A stretch of DNA of 64,000 bases from Corynespora cassiicola (Eukaryota; Ascomycota; Dothideomycetes; Pleosporales; Corynesporascaceae): NCBI GenBank assembly GCA_022059125.1, contig JAEUWY010000005.1, positions 3,906,001 through 3,970,000 of the forward strand, written 5' to 3'. Shown piece after piece: positions 37,180 to 50,039 of this stretch. The position numbers and the translations under genes are program-made. The notes beneath the pieces are model-generated. The model did not search any database, was not told the origin of the DNA, and saw nothing but the letters and a program-made list of their open reading frames with translations. Numbering within the stretch: the stretch's first letter is position 1; each line of letters starts with the position of its first letter.

Positions 37180-37256
37180 GCATTTATTTTTAAAAATTAA
37201 CTTAAGCAGCTACTAGCTTTCTACTCTCGCTTATAGCTTATAGCACAGCTTTAATA
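37180..37256 (-). repeat. Inverted LTR fragment of the Gypsy 4 family
   Basis: Reverse complement of the start of the LTR at 38404 (AAAATTAACTTAAGCAGCTA, then GCACAGCTTTAATA). It directly follows the TA of Tc1 D. Confidence 0.6.
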
Positions 37257-37567
37257 ATATAATAGTCTAAATACTACTTTTATTTTTATTATATATATTA
37301 GAAATAGTTATAATAAAAGTATTAGTTTTTAATAAAAGGTTAACTTTTTCTTTATAGTCTGAAAGTTAAAGTTCTATCTTATTTTTATTTAAAGAAAATA
37401 GAGATTTAAATTTATATTTTTAAAATATTTATTTATATACTAATTTAACTAATTTATTATTATATAATAATTACTTATATAAGTAAAACTTTATTTTTTA
37501 AAACTTTTTTTAATACTAAATTAATTTTTTAGCTTTAGTTTTTTTACTTATATAATATATATTAAAT
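37257..37567 (-). repeat. Tc1 fragment, 5' part of the transposase
   Basis: It resembles the antisense of the N-terminal coding region and upstream segment of Tc1 C (about 25300-25570). It is cut off on both sides. Confidence 0.6.
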
Positions 37568-38403
37568 TTTAAATTATAAATTTTTTAAATTATAGAAAAA
37601 AAAATTGTTTTAATTAAAATTTAATTTATTATAAGTAAGCTGTTTTATAAAACTAAAACAGTTTATAACTAATATAGTATAGTAATATAACTACAATACC
37701 TCATAACTAATATAGTATAGTAATATAACTATTATAGCTATAATAGCTATAATAGTTTATAAAGTTTTAAATTTTACAGATATACTTAATATAATTAGTA
37801 TTATTTTAATAACTTTAGTTAATATAAATTTTTTTTTTAAAGTTTTAGCTAAAATTTAGCTAAACTTTAACTAAAAAAATTTAATACTAATAATAAATTT
37901 TAATTTTAACTTTAATTTTATACTATAATATTTTTATTTAGATATTTTATTTAGTAAATAGTTTTTTTTTATAAAATTTTAGAAATATTAAAAAAGTAGT
38001 AGTTTAAACAGTAGCAGTAGCAGTAATTCATATATTATTTATATTTTATATTTAAGTAACTGTTAATATATTATAGCAATTATAAGTAAATAATAGTTAT
38101 AAAAAATAGTATTTATAAATAACTTTTAATATTAACAGTTTTTTTACTTAATTAATTATGTATATTTTTTTTAAACTTTTACTATAAAAATATATATTAA
38201 TCTAATTTGTTTTAAGCTTTTACTATAACTATAAGCTATAATTTATATAACTATATTTTATATAAAACTCTACTATAATATCTATATAACTGCTTATAAT
38301 AGTAGAAAATATATATAAAAAAAATTAAAGTAGCGGAAAGTAATAGCAGTAAAAAATAAATATATAAATAGAAATAAATAGATAATAGTAGTAATTATAT
38401 AGA
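37568..38403 (+). repeat. Repeat R, copy 2, left part; carries two empty sites
   Basis: It matches 20461-21018 plus 23078-23287 plus the start of 27268-27420 without the Tc1 B and pogo H insertions. The empty TA sites are 38130-38131 (Tc1 B) and about 38350-38351 (pogo H). It is cut at ATAGA (38399-38403) by Gypsy 4 and resumes at 48015. Confidence 0.7.
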
Positions 38404-38836
38404 TGTTAAGGCTGTGCTACAGGCTATAAGCGAGGCTAAAAAATAAGTAGCTGCTTAAGTTAATTTTTAGAAATAAATACTAGTAAAGTTATATAAGAAA
38501 AATAATATGCGATATACTGTACAGGTCTCTGTATTAGTAATAAAGCATAATAAATTAATAGTTAATTTTAAATAATAAATTTACTAATAAAGTAAATATA
38601 ATTATAAAGTATAATTATATAAACTATATACTTATGTAGTAACCGCGCTTACCCGTACTTTTTATAAATATTTACTATTAGTACTTATAAACGCTCACTT
38701 TACTAAAACGTAAGTTTTAAATTATATATTTTTTTAGTTACGTAATATAGTATAGTAGTTTTTTTTTAGATATATAATTATATATATAATTAAAACCGCG
38801 TTCTTAGTGTTGCCTACTTAAATTCTTATTATAATA
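38404..38836 (-). repeat. LTR of Gypsy element 4 (3' in element orientation)
   Basis: 433 bases starting TGTTAAGGCTGTGC. It shares with 47579-48014 the blocks AATATGCGATATACTGTACA and GTAACCGCGCTTACCCGTAC. Confidence 0.85.
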
Positions 38837-41800
38837 CTATTTTTTTTTTTAGAATTTGTTTTTAAATTATATAACTAATTAATAGTTTTGTTTATAAACG
38901 CCGCTACCCCGCATTTTATAAGTATAACTAGTATATCATATCTTCTAACTTTTAAGTACGTTGTATTTGTTTTACGTCTAAAATTTATTATACAAATATT
39001 ATTATATTTTTTTATAATAAGTGTTTTGCTTTTAGTTAAAATTACTTTATTATATCTAATTTTTACTTAAAGTATACTAAGTATACTAAACTTAGTCGCT
39101 TTTATATAAGCTTATTATAAAAATTACTTAACTGTACTCGCGATAAGTATTAAAAAAAAAAAAAAAGTTATTAGCGTAAATAATATTTTAGTTAATATAA
39201 AATAAAAAAATACTAAAATAGGCTGAAGAGCGTGCGAAAAAAAAAACGCTTTATTTAGTATTAAAAATAAAAAAAAATAGTAAGTTAGACGCTGTTTAAT
39301 CTATAAACTATTCTACTACTAATACTTTAGTTAAATTTTTACTTATAATATAGTTTATAATAAACTTTATTAATTCTGCTGTTGCTTTTTTTAATAATAG
39401 TTTAATAGTATTAAGTAATTTTTAAAATTAATTTCTAGTTTTTATATATTTTTAAACTTAAAATAACTTTTCTATTTAACTAGGTATTCTCGTTCTCTAA
39501 GTAATTGTTAATATACTTTTACTTTTTTAACTTTAAATTTAATTTTTTTTTATTTTATAGTAGAAGTGTTTTTAGACTAGTATTTTAGCGTTAGTAAGTT
39601 CTAATAGTAACACGTAAAATACTAAATATATTTTAATATTAATAAAAAATTAAAGTTTATAGTTAACTAGTTTTTTTTACTTTAATATTAAAAATAGTCT
39701 AACTTTAACGTAGTCTAATTTTTTACTTAGTTATATTATTTAAAAAAATTTTATAAAAAAATATACTTTATTCTTTTTCTTTAGCTAAAATACTATTTTT
39801 TATTTTTAGTTAATATAAAAAATAGTCTTGCGTTATACTGTTTTAATATTTTTTTATAGTTATTTATAAAGTTTTTATAGTTTTTCTAATTTATCTATTA
39901 TTTAACTTATAACTAGCTTAATTCGTTTTTTTTTAATTTTTAGTAGTAGAAAATTTAGATATATTCTATATAATACGTAATAAAAAGATTATTTTATTAT
40001 TACTAATTCTCTGTTATTAAATGCTAGTTATACTATAAAGAGTAGTAATATTTAGTCATTCTATTTTTAATTACTATATATCTGTAAATATATTTTTATA
40101 GTTTAATTTATTTTTTCTGTTTAACTATCTGTCTGTAAATAATATACTATTAATAATTTTTTTTTAATTTTAATAGCTAATATTAGTATTATTTAGTAGT
40201 TTAACGTAAAAAGTTTATCTCTGTTACTAATAATTAATTAAAGTAATTTATAATATCTAACTATATAATTTAAAATAATCTATACTAGTTTTAGTATAGT
40301 ATAGTTATTTTTAAATAGAATTATTTCTACGTATTTTATAAATCTGTTTATAACTACTAAAATAATATTATAAAATATTTTAAAAACTAAATTTTAAAAT
40401 ATAAATAGTTTAGTAATAAAATTTATAGTAATATCTGTTTAAAGTTTATTTAGTATTTTTATAGTTTATAGTTCTCTGTACTAAGCGTATATACTATATT
40501 TATTTTTTAATATATTATATATTTTTTAATAAATTTTGCTATTTTATTTTTTAATTTAAAAATATTATATATCTGTTATATTAGTTTAATTATTTATTTA
40601 ATATTTAAATATCTGTATAACAGATTTTTGTAATACTACTAAATAATAGTTTAGTAAAAATTTTTTAGTATTTATTAATATATTATTATAATAAAATTAA
40701 TACTATATGCTAGTTTTAAAATGCTGTTTAGCGCTTACTTAAAAATAGCAGTTTTATTTATTAACTTAATTTCTATAATATTTATTTTTTAGCTTAAAAT
40801 ATCTGCTTTTCTATTTTATTTACTTAGTATATAGATAATTTTAAATTTGTATTATTTTAGTTTTTTACTCTATTTAGTATATTATTAGTTTAATAGTTTA
40901 GTTATTATAAATATTATTAGATTTTTATAATTTAAGTATACTGTAAGTTTTAAACAGCTTTCTATATAAATTTTTTAGTATTTAAAAAAGTTTATAATAG
41001 TAAGTAATTTTTTATTATAAATATTATAATTTTTTTTTAGCTCCGCTGAACCTTTTTAAGTAATAAATAATTAAATACTATTTACTTTTTTTTCTAATTA
41101 ATATATATTTTTATTACTTAGTCTAATACGTTTATTTTTATACGTAAAAGCTTTTTACTAGTAAAAAATATAAAAACTAGTAGTAATATACTTGCTTTTT
41201 TAAGCGTTTTAAAAACTTATTATTAATCTGTATTCTACTTAAATAGTATATTTTTTTTATTAACTTTATAAGTAGTAGTACTTTTTTTAAGTAGTAACTA
41301 ATAAACTGTTTATTAAAGTTACAGAATTCTAAAAAAAATTGTATATTTTTAACATTTTTTAGTATTAGCTAGTTTTTAACTACTTTAATTTTTTTTTAAC
41401 TAATTTTAACTCTATATTTTTCTATAATATATTTTAAAAATTTAATTTATTTTTTATAAAATTTATATTTTTTTTAGTTTAAGTTGTAGTTCTGCTTTTT
41501 TTAAATATCTTAGTACTATTTATACGTACTAGATGTGTTTCTAAAATTTTTTAAAAAAAACTAAAATATTATCTAAATATATTTAAGTATATTTTTAATA
41601 TATTATTAATAAATATCTAATATATCACAGATGCGTTAGTAAAACTAAATAGTATTATAAAATATTTATAGTATTTATACCGCGTTTAAAATACTATTTT
41701 TTTATTTTTTACTTTTTTTTATACGTATTAAGTTGTACGCGCTTTAAAAATCTAAAACTATAAATATTTATATTTTAAATAGCTTATTTTTAAGTTTTTA

Positions 41801-43869
41801 AATGTTTAGTAGTAAATATTTATTTTTAATTATAATATTGTTAAGTTTTTTAAAATCTACGTATAACTGTAGAAATCTATTTTTTTAAAAAATAAAAATA
41901 ATTAAATATTTTGCCTCTAATATTAATTCGCGTATAAATTTTTTTTTTAAAATTTTTATTAAAATATATTTATAACGCTATAAGTTTTTTTTTTAATAAA
42001 CTATAGATAAGCTTAAAAGTTAGATACTTTTTTTTCTGTAGAGCTATTTTGTAGTTCTAAAGCTAATACTTAAATAATATTTTATTATTTATTTTTTTTT
42101 AAAAAAATAGTTTTTATTTATTATATTTTTTTAAAAATTTTAAAAGTTACGCAAGTTATCTTTAAAACTTTTATTTTTTTATTTAGTAGCTTTTTATTAG
42201 ATTTAGTAAAGTTAACTTTTTTTTTTAAAAGCGTTTTAGTTAATTTTTTGCTATCTATATTATTTAGTATAATTTTATCTACTAATAAATGCTACTAATA
42301 TATAGGTTCTAATATAATAGTGTAATTATATTCTATAAATAAAAGTTTCTTTTTTACTTACTTAATATATAAGTTATACTTTTTAAACTATAAAAGTTCT
42401 AGAATAATGTTATAAATAGCTGTGTCTATAATATTAAAAAAAAATCTCTTTTTAATATTTTTAAATATTTATAATAGTTATAGCTTTTTAATCTATTAAT
42501 ACTTTTTTTAGTATTTTTTTTTAGTTACTATATAGAGAAAATAAAGTTATTTATAAGTATATATTTTTATTTTACTACGCTTTACAGCCTGCTGTAAAAA
42601 ATAGTTATACTAAACTTTTATATCTAATAATATTTTTATTTAGTATTTATTAAGCTTAATAAGTAGCTTAATTAATTTTTCTAAGTTAGTAGCGTATAAT
42701 ATTTTAGATTAATTCTAAGCGCTAAGTACTGTTCTAAAAAAAACTTATTACTAAATTTATATAAGTATTTTTTATTTTAGTAACGTTTGTAATTATTATA
42801 TAAGCAGATTTACTAAAAATTTTATATATATTTTTTATTAACTAATATATTTATTATAAGTTTTTTAGCTTCGTTTATTTTAAAAAAATATTATAATTAT
42901 TATTTATTTTATAAGTAAGTATTATATACGTGTATCTCGCAGTTAAACTATTAATATTTATATTTACGTAGTTTAGATAAAAACTAGTTTACAGCTATTT
43001 TATCTAAATAGTAAATTTAATATTAGTTTTTTTAGTAAAAAACTTATAAATAAATTATATATTTTAAATTTTTTAAGTTTAAATAGTATTACAGTTTTTA
43101 CGTGTTTTAGCTTTATAAAAAACTTAAAACTATATTTAGTTTACTGTTAAAATTTAGTAAAACTTTTAATCTAATTTTTAAATTTAGTTAGTTAACTTAT
43201 TTTTATACTTTAGAACTATATTATTATTATTATTTTTTAGAGTTTTAGTTTTTTTTATTTAAGTTATAATATTTTTTTAACTGTTTATGTGTTACAGATA
43301 ATTTTTTCTACTATATAGGCGTTTTTATTAAATTTTTTCTGTTTTTCTTATAAGTTTTAGCTAATTTTTATCTTTATTTTAAGTTTTTATTAGCTTAAAA
43401 TTTAGTAAATTTTTTTAATTTATACTTACAGCTGTAGTTACTTAAATATTTTTTATAATTATATATATTATAAAAAACTTTTTTATTTTTAGAGCTAGAT
43501 TTTTTAAATTTAACTTTTTTAAAAATACTTTTAGACTCTATTTAAGTACTTTTATTTTAATACTAAATATAATTAAAAAATTTTTTTATTTTTTTGTATT
43601 GCAGTAGTTTACTATTATAAATAAATTCTATTTTATAAAATCTATCTATAATAACTTTTTATTTATTATTTGCGTTAGATTTGTTATCTAAAATAGTTTA
43701 TAATATATTTAGCTATTAAATAACTTTATTTTTTAATTAATAGTTTTTTATAATATAGTCTGTTTTTCTATACGCGTAGCAAATTATAGCTTTATTTTTA
43801 AACTTATTTTTTTTATTATTTTTTTATTCTGTTTTTTAAATATTACTAAAAACTATTAGTTTATTACTA
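38837..43869 (-). pseudogene. Gypsy 4 pol remnant
   Basis: On the minus strand, YLDNILVFFKKF followed by KHI is read at about 41520-41580, a mutated Y-L-D-D-I-L-V reverse transcriptase motif. The integrase side lies towards 38837. Stops are dense. The only sizeable open frame (38888-39070, plus strand) is antisense and hydrophobic and is not considered a gene. Confidence 0.65.
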
Positions 43870-43871
43870 TA

Positions 43872-45721
43872 ACGTAAACTATAAACGAGCGGGCTATATA
43901 AGCGAGCGGGCTATTTTCTGACTGCCCCAACGCGTGCGCAACTACCTACTTAACTACTTTAAAAAAATACTATAATAACTTAATATAAAAAGTAACTACA
44001 GTAGTTATACTATTATTTTATACGTATAAAAATTGTGTTTTTACTTTTTACAGCGCGTACAGCACAGTTTTAACTGCCGGCTACTATTAAAATAAACTAC
44101 TTTTTTACACTTCTTTTTATTTAATTACTTTTTAACGTTTTTTTAAGCTATAATTTTAGTTTTTTTAGCTTTTATTAAAATTTTTTTACGCTAAATTTTT
44201 TTTTTTTTCGCTTTATACACTGCGTAGCAGCTTTATTAGCTTTTTTAAAATTTTTAACTCGCGTATAAAGTAATATAATTTTATAAATTAGTATTACAGT
44301 ATTTTTGTTAAACTAAATAAAAGCTTTAATAATTAAAGCTGGTAATAAGTTTTTATATCTTCTAATTCTGTTTTAAATTAATATTAATTAAGCTTTTAAC
44401 TCGTACGCGTTGCTTAGTATTTTAGCTTTTTATAAAATAGTTTTAGAAATAGCTAGTATAAACGTATATAGCTTTATATTAAGCTTTAACAGTATAGCTT
44501 ATAAATTATATAAAACTATTTTTACTTTTTAGAAGCTTACGCGTATATTACTTTTTATAAAAAATTACTTAAAAACTTTTTTAAAAGCTAGTAGAAAAGT
44601 AATTTTATTAATATAGTTAATATAATTACGTGCTAAGCTAGAGATTTTATTACTGTACGCCCGCTTTAAAAGTAAAAAACACTTTATATTAAAAAATTAA
44701 AAAAAGTATAATAAATATAAAAGTATATAGAGAGTAATAATCTTACTCGCTTTACAGAAGTTTTAAAAAGCTAAAAAGTTATAGCTTTTATAGCTATTAA
44801 TAATAAGTAGTTAGTATATTTTTACTGTACAGCTCTGCGTATAAACGTTAAAATACTTTAACTAATATACTTCTAGCTTATTTATTGTCTAGTCTGTCTC
44901 GCTGAATAATATATACTAGCTAAATAAAATATTATTACTTTTATACTATAAAAAGAGATAGTATTTGCCTATAAAAATAATAAAAAAAAAAATTATTTAG
45001 CCGCACGCGTTAATTTTCTAAATTATTATAATTTATTTATAATTATCTAATTAGATATTTTTTAGCTAATTTTACTTTTTTAAAGTTATAACTACTAATT
45101 AAGCTAAAATTACGCCTATTATAAAGTCTATTTTATTAAAATTATACGTATCTTTATTAATAATACTGTATTTTATTTTTATATAATATAGTAATTTAAA
45201 CTAAAAGCTAATAATTTTAGAATTTTTATAAAAAACGCGCTAGTAATTCTACTAGCAGATTAATTAAACTTAAAAATCTAGCTAACGCTTAATAAAGTTA
45301 CTAAACTAGTTAATACTAATATAGTTTGTATCTCGCGCTGTAAGTAATTAATTAGCTATATTATATATAGCAGTTAGCGTGGGTATAAATTTTTATAAAT
45401 TTAGTTTAAAAATATAAGTAATAATTATATTTTTTTTAAGCTTAGTTAGCTATTTTAAGTTAAGCTAGTAATTACATCGCGCAGATCGTCTAGCGTATTA
45501 ATAATCTATTATTATATAAAAAATATTATACGCAGCAGCAGCGTGTCGCGCACTTTAAACTAAATTATTTTTAATAGTAAAAAAAATAAAAATTACAGAT
45601 TTTTTATTGCTTAATAATTAAAACAGTTTTAATAAAAGTATTATAGGTGTAGGTAATGCGCGTTAGGGCAGTCAGAGAGTAGCCCGCTCGCTTATATAGC
45701 CCGCTCGCTTATAGTTTACGT
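43872..45721 (-). mobile_element. pogo/Fot1-like DNA transposon F
   Basis: The ends ACGTAAACTATAAACGAG (43872) and CTCGCTTATAGTTTACGT (45721) are flanked by TA (43870-43871 and 45722-45723). It is 1850 bases, uninterrupted. The antisense matches pogo H along its length (for example 44870-44935 against 24080-24145), so the transposase remnant reads on the minus strand; its YNFNKIDFI block is near 45140. Stops abound. Confidence 0.85.
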
Positions 45722-45723
45722 TA

Positions 45724-46792
45724 ACGTAAAAAATAAGCGAGTCGGATAGACAAGCGAGTCGGACACTTAATACCAAGCATTTATATAAAACTTTAAAGCT
45801 AAATAACTTTTTTATTATAATAGCTATTAAAATAAAAACTTAATATTTTAAAAACTAAAGTTTATAACTTTTTATAAATATAAAATTTCTATTTATAAGT
45901 TTACTAATTTTAAAGTTATTAAGTTTTAAAATTTATAAAAAGTAGTATTAGTTTAGTTAATATAATAACTTTTAAATAGCTATAATAAATTATAATATTT
46001 TTTTTATATATTTAATAAATATATATTAATATAGTGAATTTATTATTATAGCGTACAGATTTTATTTTAGTATAGTCTATTTAATTTAGTTTAATAGTAT
46101 TAAAAAACACTATTTTAGTTTATACGCTATATATTTAATTTAAAACTTTTAAAAAAACTTTTAGTTTAATATATTTTATACTAAAAAACTATTTTAGAAA
46201 TTGTTTTTTTAAAAAAAAGTTAAAAATTAGTAATTTATATAAATAAATATATATTACTAAAATATACTTTTACTTTAATACTTAATTTTAGTATTTATTT
46301 TTAAAAAATATTTTAATTCTAATATTAATTTATAGTATTTATTTTATAATAAAGTTAAAATTATTTAAAAAGCTACTATTATTTAAAAGCTAAATTATAT
46401 AAACTATTTTTAAGTAATATATTAGACTAAACTAAATAAACTATACTAAAATAAAATCTGTACGCTATAATAATAAATTCACTATATTAATATATATTTA
46501 TTAAATATATAAAAAAAATATTATAATTTATTATAGCTATTTAAAAGTTATTATATTAACTAAACTAATACTACTTTTTATAAATTTTAAAACTTAATAA
46601 CTTTAAAATTAGTAAACTTATAAATAGAAATTTTATATTTATAAAAAGTTATAAACTTTAGTTTTTAAAATATTAAGTTTTTATTTTAATAGCTATTATA
46701 ATAAAAAAGTTATTTAGCTTTAAAGTTTTATATAAATGCTTGGTATTAAGTGTCCGACTCGCTTGTCTGTCCGACTCGCTTATCCTTTACGT
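45724..46792. mobile_element. Foldback element C, pogo-type ends
   Basis: 1069 bases with ends ACGTAAAAAATAAGCGAG and CTTATCCTTTACGT, flanked by TA (45722-45723, shared with pogo F, and 46793-46794). Its long inverted arms and spacer have the same organisation and almost the same length as foldback A. The two arm ends differ only by a few transitions. No coding capacity was seen. Confidence 0.85.
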
Positions 46793-46794
46793 TA

Positions 46795-47578
46795 AGTATT
46801 ATAAGTAAAATACGTTACCTTACGTTTAACTTATTTATTAGTATTAGTATTATAGTACTTTCTGCTATAACTTAGTTTAGTACGTTATTAGTATTTTAGA
46901 TTTTAGTTTTAATATAATTTTATACGCAGTTTATACAGTTTTTAATTAATATTAATAAATTTATTTATAAGTTATTTAAGTGTATTAAGCTGAGCTCTGG
47001 AACGTATAAGTTTTTTTTTAATATTAAATTTAAGTTTTTAACAGTATATTATTATAAGTATTTTATTATTTTATTCTGTAAGAATTAACAGTTACTAAAA
47101 TTTATTAGTATAGTTAGCAGCTAAAGTCTGTTATTTAAAATATTAAATATTTTATTTAATAATCATATTTTTATTAGTAATTTTAAAAACTTATTTAATT
47201 TTTTTTTTAAATTTATTAAAATTCTCTATTTATTTGTTAACGTCGTCGTTAGTTTTACTATTTTTATACTTAATAAAAACTAGTTTAATTTATTAATTTA
47301 TTTTATTTTTTATATACGTAGCTGCAAATATAACGCGTTTTTTTTTTAATATTTTTATTTTAGAAGTTAAAAAATAAGTTAAACTGTAAGAACTAGTTTT
47401 TAAACTTACTTTATTTTTTATAATAAAAATTAGATATTACTATTTTAATAAAATTATTATCTGCTGTGTTAGATTGTATAATTATACTAGTAGTAGCTTT
47501 AGTACTAATAGTACTACTAGTTAAAATTAAAAGTACGCATAATTTTAAAGTAGTACTTATTTTAAAAAATATTTATAA
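46795..47578 (-). other. Gypsy 4 interior, gag side, degraded
   Basis: Continuation of the Gypsy 4 interior after the nested insertions. By position it is the gag and leader region on the minus strand. No motif could be read. Confidence 0.5.
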
Positions 47579-48014
47579 TATTAAAGCTGTATTATAAGCT
47601 ATAAGCAAAACTAAAAAGCAAATAGCTGCTTAAATTAATTTTTAAAAATAAATACTAGTAAAGTTATATAAGAAAAATAATATGCGATATACTGTACAGG
47701 TCTCTGTATTAGTAATAAAGCATAATAAATTAATAGTTAATTTTAAATAATAAATTTACTAATAAAATAAATATAATTATAAAATATAATTATATAAACT
47801 ATATACTTGTGTAGTAACCGCGCTTACCCGTACTTTTTATAAATATTTACTATTAGTACTTATAAATACTTATTTTACTAAAGCGTAAGCTTTAAATTAT
47901 ATATTTTTTTTAGTTATATAATATAGTACAGTAGTTTTTTTTTAGACGCGTAATTATATTTATAATTAAAACTACGCTTTTAGTGTTATCTATTTAAGTT
48001 TTTATTATAATAAT
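47579..48014 (-). repeat. LTR of Gypsy element 4 (5' in element orientation)
   Basis: 436 bases, partner of 38404-38836, followed by the target-site copy ATAGA. Confidence 0.85.
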
Positions 48015-48365
48015 AGACTACAGAACTACTAAAAACTTTAATATAAATTTTAATTAAATAAATTAAATATTATACTGTAAATATAAAAACTAAAAACTAA
48101 AAATATATTTAAAAGTTATATAGTTATAGTTATAATTATTCTAAAATAAAAGCAGAAAAAACTGTTTAAATAAATATTTATTTTTATTTTAAAGTTTTAA
48201 AGTTTTAAAGCTCTAAAATAGTAATATAAAAACTTATTTAAAGTTGTTATAATATTAAAGTAAATAACTATAATTTATAAGCTAGTTAAGTTTTTTTTTA
48301 ATAAGTTATTAAGCTGTATATTTTAATTCTAATATTTATAAATATAAAAATACTGTTATTATAAC
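48015..48365 (+). repeat. Repeat R, copy 2, right part
   Basis: 48060-48180 matches 27300-27420, and 48180-48365 matches 20240-20460, which lies at the other end of copy 1. Confidence 0.6.
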
Positions 48366-48457
48366 TTTTATAGTTTTTATACTTATAAAAAAAATTACTT
48401 ATATATTTATTAATAATTTAAATTATTTTTATTATTTTTAGTTACTATTTTATTATA
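48366..48457 (-). repeat. Repeat S, inverted copy, part 1
   Basis: Reverse complement of about 20080-20200. It is cut at TA 48456-48457 by pogo I and resumes at 57459. Confidence 0.55.
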
Positions 48458-48690
48458 ATATATTTTATAAGTAAGCGGCGCATATAAGTAAGCGGCGTAT
48501 TTTTTAACTACTCTAGTACCTACGTAACTACCTACTTAACTACCTTAAAAAAATACTATAATAACTTAATATAAAAAATAACTATAGTAGTTATACTATT
48601 ATTTTATATATATAAAATTTATATTTTTATTTTCTGCAGCGCGTACAGCACGCTTTTAACTACTAACTACTACTAAAATAAACTACTTTT

Positions 48691-49049
48691 TATAAGAACA
48701 CAGGGCGACTTATCTCCGATACGGCTTAGATACTACTTAAAATAAGAGTTTATAGAACTAGAGAATAATTATAAATTAGAACCTATAGGTTTTGTACGAA
48801 AAAATATTTCTAAACTATAGAACTATCTAAAAATATTACGTTTTTTTATATTTTTTTCTAAAACTTTTTATCTCTAGTTCAGTCTAGTGCTGTCTTAGTT
48901 ATAAAAAAATAAAAAATTTAAATAGCTAAATATTTAGACTTAAGTTAGAGTTAGATTAAAAGTTAAAATTAGAGTTTAATTAGAAATTAAAGTTACGTGC
49001 GTAATACTAGAAAGTAAATTTAGACTTTATATAAATAAAATTTATTATA
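48691..49049 (-). repeat. LTR of Gypsy element 3 (3' in element orientation)
   Basis: 359 bases. It includes the reverse complement of the AAGTCGCCCTGTG block seen at 17740 in the Gypsy 2 LTR. The outer end has decayed to AAATTTATTATA. Confidence 0.85.
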
Positions 49050-50039
49050 TTACTTTTTTTCTAGTAGACAGATCGTTCTAATCTGTTCTAAGTTTATAGC
49101 CTATTTAAAAAAAATATAAATATTTATTATTAGAAACAGAGCACTTTATTTTATTTTTTATTTTTTATATTTTATAGAAAAAAGCGTTACGCGTTTGCGT
49201 AATCAGCTAAATACTTAAAATATTACTACTTAGCTAGTATAAATTTAGTACTTTTTACTTTTTTTTATTTTTTTTATTTTTTAACTATTATATTCTGTAA
49301 GTAGTCCGTTCCAATTCTAATATCTAAGTTAACTTATTTTTAAAGCTTCTAACTATTCTAACAGTTCTGCTTTACTATATCTATTTTAGTTTTATTTAGT
49401 ATTTTACTAGTAGCTTACTGTAAAATATACCTACGCGTCTATTATACTTTAGCTAAAAAAAATATTATTAACTTTAAGTTTAAGTTAGCTTTAAGTAAGA
49501 AGTATAAGTACTGTATAGCTTAAAAAAGCTTTTATAAATTAGTATATATCTGATTTAGAGCGCTTTCTAAATAGTTAACTAATATTCTGTTTTTAGATTC
49601 TAGAATACTACACTAATAAGTATAAAATATTAGTATAGACTGTAAATAACTAGAAAAAAAATTTAAATTATACTTTATTTTTTACTACTATAAAAATTAC
49701 AGTTAGAGCAGTTTTAGTAGTAGTTTAAATAATTAAAGTAGAGTCGGGGCGTATACAAACAGAAAAAATATTACTAACTATTTATACGCTTTTAAAAGCG
49801 GTTTATAAAAATATAAAAAAAATAAATTAGAGGCTAGCTAATTTAAAAATAGTTTATTTTTATAGCTTAATTCGCGCAGATTAGAAAAAAGCTACTAGCT
49901 CTACTAAGTTTTTTTTAATAAAGTAGTTTTAACAGGCAGGCAAGTTAGCTAAAGCTCTAATAAAATTTAATAATAAGTTAGAACTAAAAAAATCTAATAA
50001 TAATATACTTATTTATAATAAGAATAAAAAGAATTAGTA

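Larger units (their letters stand above)
38404..48014 (-). mobile_element. Ty3/Gypsy-type LTR retrotransposon 4, RIP-degraded
   Basis: The LTRs are 38404-38836 and 47579-48014; ATAGA is duplicated at 38399-38403 and 48015-48019. Polymerase motifs are on the minus strand. A pogo and a foldback element (43872-46792) split the interior; without them it is about 6.7 kb. It inserted in repeat R copy 2. Confidence 0.85.

Noticed and set aside
38888..39070. 60-codon open frame of hydrophobic residues in the AT-rich block
   Set aside because: It is antisense to the Gypsy 4 polymerase, has no start context or family resemblance, and T-rich DNA gives Phe/Leu/Ile frames by chance.
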